Part shown: positions 58,491 to 64,000 of the stretch, piece by piece
Position numbering within the stretch: position 1 is the first letter of the stretch
Layout of the letters: every line of letters starts with the position of its first letter
Assembly: GCA_012861695.1 (NCBI GenBank)
Contig: JAAOOA010000376.1
Location: 186,001 to 250,000, forward strand
Reading direction: 5' to 3'
Source: Trematomus loennbergii
Taxonomy: Eukaryota; Chordata; Actinopteri; Perciformes; Nototheniidae
Length of the DNA: 64,000 nt
Notes under the pieces: model-generated
The model's database searches: none
What the model saw: only the letters and a program-made list of their open reading frames with translations
What the model was told of the DNA's origin: nothing
Position numbers and translations under genes: made by a program

Positions 58491-58867
58491 GGTAGGTAAG
58501 TTTGAGAAACCGACTCGAGATCGCTAGAATTTGAAAATACACAACCGGAGAAAATCTGCCACTTCCTTACAGAGCCCCTCCTCCAACACACACGAACGCG
58601 CACATGACCAATGAGGGCACGAGATAAGTTTGTGCACAGATGGAAGGCTGACAGGCAGGTAGGCCATCCAGTTATTTTAGCCGGGCCGGCTAAAATGATT
58701 GGTCGTGCTTTTTACAGTATACAGCTTCCACAGATGACATTTTTTATGGATTTTTTGTCAAAGCACTTCAGATATTCATTGCTATCGGGATGTTAAGAGC
58801 ATTCCATGGAATATAACAAAAAGTGTATCTCGAGCCGGTTTCTCAAACTTACCTACCCTACCTTTAA
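58491..58867. mobile_element. MITE, TTAAAGGTGGGGTAGGTAAG ends, complete
   Basis: The ends TTAAAGGTGGGGTAGGTAAG then TTTGAGAAACCG, and CGGTTTCTCAAACTTACC then TACCCTACCTTTAA, are long inverted repeats. A 23-bp palindrome ATTTTAGCC-GGGCC-GGCTAAAAT sits at 58674-58696. A truncated sister is at 34612-34971. Confidence 0.9.
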
Positions 58868-58899
58868 GTAACATTTTGGATTTAGGACTTAATTAAAGT

Positions 58900-59290
58900 G
58901 TGTGCAGTGTTTGCAGTGTGTGCAGTGTGTGCCGTGTGTGCCGTGTGTGTCGGTGTGTCGGGTGTGTTGTGTGCAGTGTGTGCCGTGTTTGCAGTGTGTG
59001 CCATGTGTGTCGTGTGCAGTGTGTGCAGTGTGTGCAGTGTTTGCAGTGTGTGTAGTGTCTGCAGTGTGTGCCGTGTGTGTCGTGTGTGTCGTGTGCAGTG
59101 TGTGCAGTGTGTGCCGTGTGTGCAGTGTTTGCAGTGTGTGCCGTGTGTGTTGTGTGCAGTGTGTGCATGTGTGCAGTGTTTGCAGTGTGTGTAGTGTCTG
59201 CAGTGTGTGCCGTGTGTGTCGTGTGTGTCGTGTGCAGTGTGTGTCGTGTGCAGTGTGTGCAGTGTGTGCAGTGTGTGCCGTGTGTGTGAT
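58900..59290. repeat. GTGTGCAGTGTGTGCCGTGT minisatellite
   Basis: An irregular array of 9-bp words GTGTGTGCC, GTGTGTGCA, GTGTGTGTC and GTGTTTGCA. All three + frames and one - frame stay open for long stretches (Cys/Val or His/Thr repeats) because stops cannot arise. Confidence 0.95.
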
Positions 59291-61172
59291 TCGTGGTAAC
59301 TAGTTGTGCTGTTTGTTGGAGTTTGGAGATGTGCTCCATTTTGTCTCTCTACATTGTTTACTTTTATGACTTTCTTTTATAAGAAAGTTGTTCTTAGTTT
59401 GTCTTGGCAAACACACATGTAATAAAATCAATTAAGGACACAACCGGTGACTCCTCAGAAACAACATCTAATTCTACAAATAAGAGTGTCAAACTATGTA
59501 ATATAATTTGTACTATACTTCATACCTTGTAAGAGACTTTGCTCTCCTTTTGGAGGAACTGCTCGCATGATTTTCGTGTTTTGATTGATTATTCTGTCTG
59601 TTACATATTCAATAAAATGGATGTTTTTCTCCTCACATGTAGTTAGAAGTGTAAATCATTTATTTCCTTAGATGCTGTGACTTTGAATATCTTCCTTTCT
59701 CATGTGCGAGCGACATAAAGGAGTGAGATCCACTTGGTGATCGTTATTAATCGCAATGGAGAAACTAGCTAAAAAAGGAACATTTGCAAAAGATAGATAT
59801 TAAAATGCAAATGGGGCTACGCATTTAATTAACTGGTCCTTTTGTGAGTCCTTAAAGGGATCCATTAAGTTGTCTTTTTTGGGAATATAAAAGAATAATC
59901 AGGCTAGCCAAAGTCTAAAATGATGTTGGGAAAATGAAAAGCTTTCAGGCAAGACAGCTTTGAAGTTAACTTGCATCTATTAATCTTTAATGAAGTGCAG
60001 GATTCATATTAGCTGTTCATTTGGGAACACAAAAGAGAAAAGTGTCACTGAATGAATTATCTTTGATCATCATCTTCAGCTTTTCATCATCAGCTTGTTA
60101 ATTGTGAAAGGCTGAATTTAAAAGTGATTCAGATTAAAAGATTTGGCTCTGATTCATGCTCACACATTATTTAGTCGAAGTTTGTCCGCTATATTTTGTC
60201 CTGTTTAAATGTCCTTTTAATTCTTTTAGAGTAGATGTCATTGTGTTTATTTTCGTCAAGATGACTGTGTATTTTAGTGTTATCTTAAACAATGAAAAAC
60301 TTATTTTTTTTGTATTGTTTGAGTAGAAAACTGTCGACATTTTTGTATTTTTTAGTCATCAGGTCATATTGAACATTTCAGTCAATGTAGTTCGGCCAAA
60401 ATAAGGTGATATTTTTGGATTATTTTGGTTTCTTTTCTCCTTGAGACCAAAACCTAACCCGTGACAGTGCCGTAAAAGTATGGGTAATATACATGTACAT
60501 ACAACCAATGGGTAATAATAAAAACTCTAGCCAAGTTTACAATTCTGATGCAATACGTCCCCATTTCACCCCTTCTTTCATTTATTTTTTTGCCAGTTTA
60601 GTTTTGTATAGCTGTATGGGAGACAATTTCTGCCCAAAAGGATCTCCTGATTTAAGAACAAAGTAAGTCAGTACTTAGTAAGTCAAATATTGAGATACTT
60701 GTTAAAACATTTAGATAGTAAGTAAAAAATAATGAGAACTTAATGAAAGTGTCTCATCATTTTGAGATACTGTATATATAGGAGGTACTAAATCAATTGG
60801 ACTGACTCACAGGATGTTTTTTTTCATCTCAATGGCGTAAATGGGTTTACTAAGTATTCTGGTCTGGTGATCTGTTTCCTCAAGGATCACAGGTGCATTG
60901 GGGTGGCCTATAAGGACCAATGAGGAAGAGACTTGTTTGTGGAGGGAAACTCTGGATTAATGCAGGATCCTGAGCAGCCTTCAGTGGAGATGGAAAACAT
61001 TTCACATTTAGTTGAATTTACAGTTAAGTGTGATTTGGGGAGTTTAACTTTTGGGAAGAGGACTGGAAATCAAGCCGTAAAGCCGGATTACTGAATTCCC
61101 ATCTCTACATCTGGTGAGTTTGTTAGCTTTATTGTAAGTCCACTCAGCTCCAGTTTCATACAGGCTTACAGG
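59291..61172. other. intergenic, possible regulatory DNA at 59740-60190
   Basis: No gene is seen. The 59740-60190 part has a perfect octamer ATGCAAAT at about 59802, ATTTAATTAACTGG, and TTGTTAATTGTGAAAGGC. This word content is usual for vertebrate non-coding conserved elements. Confidence 0.3.
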
Positions 61173-61509
61173 TAGTGATGGCAAAATGAAGCTTTGAATG
61201 AAGCATCGAACCACTTGGACAATTGTGTCGGAAATAGGTTCATTTCTCGAAGCTTCAGTTACAGCGACCTCTCCTGGCGAAGTGCAAGGCTGCAGTGGGT
61301 TTAACGTATCTTTGCCTTGAAAAATATTCGATGCACACACACACACACACACTAAGACTGAATATCATGTTCTATTTGCAATTAAAGATTGATAATTGTG
61401 TGTATTGGGTTATTGAGAAGAGACTAGAGAGTGCTGGAATTTTTTTTGGGCGGAGAGGGCCTTTTATCAGTTAATAAAGTATTAAAGTTGAAAAGGGATG
61501 ATTGAACTT

Positions 61510-61600
61510 TCATCCGTTCCGGGCTTCGAACCAGCTGCGCAGAGGTCATCGCCACTTCGGGCCGCCGGCTCTAACCACTGGGCTATCTATACGTTAAGCT
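61510..61600 (-). repeat. tRNA-like sequence inside the hAT element
   Basis: On the minus strand TAGCCCAGTGGTTAGAGCC is followed by GCGCAGCTGGTTCGAAGCCC. These are good A- and B-box matches of a pol III promoter. The cloverleaf is not complete, so it is a SINE head and not a tRNA gene. Confidence 0.55.
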
Positions 61601-61919
61601 ATACACATGTTTTTTATATTCGTGTTAATTGTCTTTTTGTTCACAACTTCTCCACATTTCGAAGTGTTTCCCGAGCCAGAACGACCTATCTTTCTTCCTG
61701 GCTTGCTCTATAATGATCCAATTAAAATGCAATACCAACAACAACTCAACAGCAACAACGCAAACTACCCACACATTGCGCATTGTTTAGAGCGGTTATA
61801 ATGTTGAAGCGCTCAAATTCAAAACTGTTTCAACCTGTCACCTGTCAGAATAGAGACGAGGCAGTGCATTGAATCGCGTGATTGGACCGCGAACCAGTGA
61901 GTTGATTCATTCAGGAAAT

Positions 61920-62079
61920 GAAGCAGTTGCTGCTTCGGACGTCATATGTCACGTGATTTGAAGCAGTTGCTGGTTCGGACGTCACATGTCACGTGATTTG
62001 AAGCAGTTGCTGCTTCGGACGTCATATGTCACGTGATTTGAAGCAGTTGCTGGTTCGGACGTCACATGTCACGTGATTT
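61920..62079. repeat. 40-bp tandem repeat, 4 copies in an ABAB pattern
   Basis: The unit is GAAGCAGTTGCTGCTTCGGA then CGTCATATGTCACGTGATTT. Copies 2 and 4 have CTGGTT and CACATG instead, so the array is a duplicated 80-bp dimer. Each unit holds a GACGTCA (CRE-like) and a GTCACGTGAT (E-box/CLEAR-like) site. Confidence 0.97.
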
Positions 62080-62344
62080 GAAGCAAGCTTCGAATCACTG
62101 CTTCTATGGAATAAGAAGTCCAGGGTTGAAGCTCCGTTCAAAGCTTCAGTGTCAAACTGCCATCACTACTTACAGGCCTTTCCCTCCAAATATCTTTAAA
62201 ATCTGAGGAGTTTTTGTCCTTTTTAGGCATGAAATGTCACTGTATGTAATCAGTGCAAACACTGGCTGCTGTTCCTGGTTGTTTTGGTACAAGAACATAA
62301 GGAAATGGGTTTCCTTGCTTGACTTTAAGGGCTGTTAAATGTGT

Positions 62345-62545
62345 CTTATAAGTGTAGGGAGGCTGTGGCTCAGTGGCTAGTGTGCTGTACTTCGAATCAG
62401 GGGATAGCAAGTTAAAGTCCCACTGCAGTCAGCATGTCGTTGTGTCCCTGGGCAAGACACTTGCTCCAGTGGGGATTGTCCACAGTACTGAATGTATGTA
62501 AGACGCTTTGGATAAAAGCGTCTAACAAATGTAATGTAATGTAAT
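62345..62545 (+). mobile_element. tRNA-derived SINE, full length
   Basis: The A box lies in TGTGGCTCAGTGGCTAG (about 62364) and the B box is GTTAAAGTCC (62411-62420). Then come TGTCCCTGGGCAAGACACTT, CAGTGGGGATTGTCCACAGT, and the LINE-like tail ACGCTTTGGATAAAAGCGTC with (ATGTA)n. Antisense copies are at 4431-4633 and, diverged, 5525-5950. Confidence 0.85.
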
Positions 62546-63834
62546 TCTAATATCAAATGTTGTTATGGGTGGTTTGTCAAGTCTTCAGCTTTCTGCTTGT
62601 CTTAAGGGTTGGAACCGAGCTTCAGTTGTTGAGAAAAAAATGTCACTTGCTTTGCCCAAAAGCTTTTGACCACATCCCACAGTCTTCTTCAGCGCTGTTA
62701 TTGAGGGCTCCAGGTCAAATTGTACGACATGCAGAAAGAAAAGCTACTCTAATGTATAACATGCAACATACTGGGCAATTATTCACATTGAAACATGTTT
62801 GAGGGACTTTCTTATGACATAACATTTTCAGTTTTAATTAAGTGTGCATTTTCACATAATATTTTTGCCGGAAACTTTTGAAATCCTCCTTGATCCTTCA
62901 TTTTAAATACGTTCATATTTTCATTTTGTAATTTTCATTATCTATGTTGTAATTTGTAATGTTTCATCTATTGCACGCCTGTCTGCCTTATAGATTGATC
63001 CTTCCTCTGCTTCTTTTCCTCAAGTTTTCCAATTTATTTTGTCTTTGATAAGGTTTTTTTAGGGTACATTTTTCCTTTTGTGCTGCAAGAGCCTAAGGAC
63101 AGATGGTATTCCCCCTGAGACAAATGTGTAATTTGTGATACTGGACCTTTTTAAATATAATAGTATTGATTGATAACAGGAGTCTGTCTTCTGCATAAAA
63201 CCCATCGTTAATATAACAGGCAATTGGCAGCTTTTGTGTGGCGGCTAACTGGAAAACACAGAATAAAATGTGCGCTTGAAAAGGAACACCGATAGATGAT
63301 AAAGCAAAAACATTAAGCAAACATCTTTGTAAGTGTGGATTGATTAAATACTTTGAGGTTTTACTGTTGAGACTTTGCTCAAATGTGTTGGAAAATCAAT
63401 GTGTATCCATCTTTTTATATCAAGGTTTTAAAAATGTAAGATAGCTGTGTCTTCCAATTATTCCTGTCTTCTTTTGGGCAGCATGAGAGATGAAGTCTGT
63501 CGCTCTCTTCTTCTCTGAGAATAAAATGTCTCCTCTGAGGAGGCGTCACTAATTCTACCTCTGAGGGGATTCACTGCAGCGAAGAGTAAAAGCCCTCCTT
63601 TGGAGAAATGAGAAAAAAAGTGTCATTATCCCTGAGTACCTGTAATTGGCAGTTGCTGGTAATGCTTACACTGCAACAATCAGGCTCATTGAATACTTTT
63701 AGAGGAAATCAATGATATATTCACCAACTGGAATTACATAATGCACTGTGGAAAAGAGATTGGAAAAGCAGGGTGAGCATAGAACATAAACTTCAAATTG
63801 ACCATATGGCTGTAAATTATCACAATTATGTCAA
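62546..63834. other. intergenic, possible regulatory DNA at 63480-63730
   Basis: No gene is seen. In 63480-63730 the words CTGTAATTGGCAG, CCTCTGAGGAGG and GGAATTACATAATGC lie in unrepeated, balanced sequence. Function is unknown. Confidence 0.3.
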
Positions 63835-63857
63835 TCTGTGTGTGTGTGTGTGTGTGT

Positions 63858-63919
<62 letters not shown>
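63835..63919. repeat. (TG)n microsatellite
   Basis: About 40 TG dinucleotides with one interruption (TGTGGTGTG). Confidence 0.97.
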
Positions 63920-63920
<1 letters not shown>

Positions 63921-64000
63921 CGGGCTTTTTTTGCTATCTGACGTGTAACGCTGACTGCTGCAAAAATGTTCATGCTTTTTTATAGCGTCTGTGTGTGAGA

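Larger units (their letters stand above)
61173..62168. mobile_element. hAT-type element with exact 8-bp target duplication
   Basis: The element runs from TAGTGATGGCAAAATGAAGC to GCTTCAGTGTCAAACTGCC then ATCACTA. It is flanked on both sides by CTTACAGG (61165-61172 and 62169-62176). The exact 8-bp duplication assigns it to the hAT superfamily and shows it is fairly young. It has no transposase and carries a 40-bp array and a tRNA-like stretch. Confidence 0.92.

Noticed and set aside
58893..59339. Cys/Val- and His/Thr-rich frames on both strands
   Set aside because: All are products of the GTGTGTGCC-type minisatellite, where stops cannot form.
62345..62430. A tRNA gene
   Set aside because: A- and B-box words are present, but the acceptor stem and anticodon arm do not form and a SINE body with a LINE tail follows.
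44104..64000. A second protein-coding gene downstream of phactr4
   Set aside because: I searched for exon-like segments with paired splice sites and family motifs and found only LINE reverse-transcriptase remnants. Short non-conserved or non-coding genes cannot be excluded.

Overview
The window is vertebrate nuclear DNA, almost certainly from a ray-finned (perciform-like) fish. The evidence is GT-AG spliced coding exons separated by AT-rich introns, long CA microsatellites, and many short transposon families of teleost type: hAT and piggyBac MITEs, tRNA-derived SINEs with an ATGTA tail, and L2 and L1 LINE remnants. Nothing looks prokaryotic. Most long open frames are repeats or shadows of exons.

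One protein-coding gene is clearly present, on the + strand, from at least 10.4 kb to 43.2 kb: a phosphatase and actin regulator, best matched to PHACTR4. It has a basic [10 protein letters not shown] block, RPEL actin-binding repeats, a proline-rich middle, an acidic SDSDGPILY block, and the PP1-binding C-terminus ending RFHRP. I place 13 or 14 coding exons with splice sites. Three alternative first coding exons (starts MENP, MAVHSEYI and MGHSASSE) all end in phase 1 and can all join the same second exon. Two upstream non-coding exons are also proposed (ending at 483; 7057-7145). The protein would be about 1,060 residues, longer than the roughly 700 of mammalian PHACTR4, mainly because exon 4 carries about 200 residues of Arg/Lys-Asp/Glu repeats. 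Three exons (27.2, 31.6 and 38.7 kb) do not keep one frame as given. Each is repaired by a single base, two of them next to C runs, so either the assembly has indels or this copy is decaying.

Layout: 0-13 kb holds upstream exons, SINEs and a nested transposon stack at 8.7-10.2 kb. 13-23 kb is a large first intron with a 1-kb inverted pair at 17.0-18.1 and 21.0-22.0 kb. 23-43 kb holds the coding exons, interrupted by hAT elements, minisatellites and a 1-kb CA-rich satellite that abuts a splice donor. 43-64 kb shows no gene. It carries MITEs, LINE fragments, tandem arrays (57-, 72-, 40- and about 380-bp units) and several unrepeated stretches with homeodomain, octamer and E-box words that could be conserved regulatory DNA.

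The gene product is expected to bind G-actin through its RPEL repeats and protein phosphatase 1 through its C-terminus, linking actin state to dephosphorylation of cytoskeletal targets. No new defence or mobile system was found. The most notable points are the alternative starts, the charged-repeat expansion, loss of the core of one RPEL repeat, and splice donors embedded in CA satellites.
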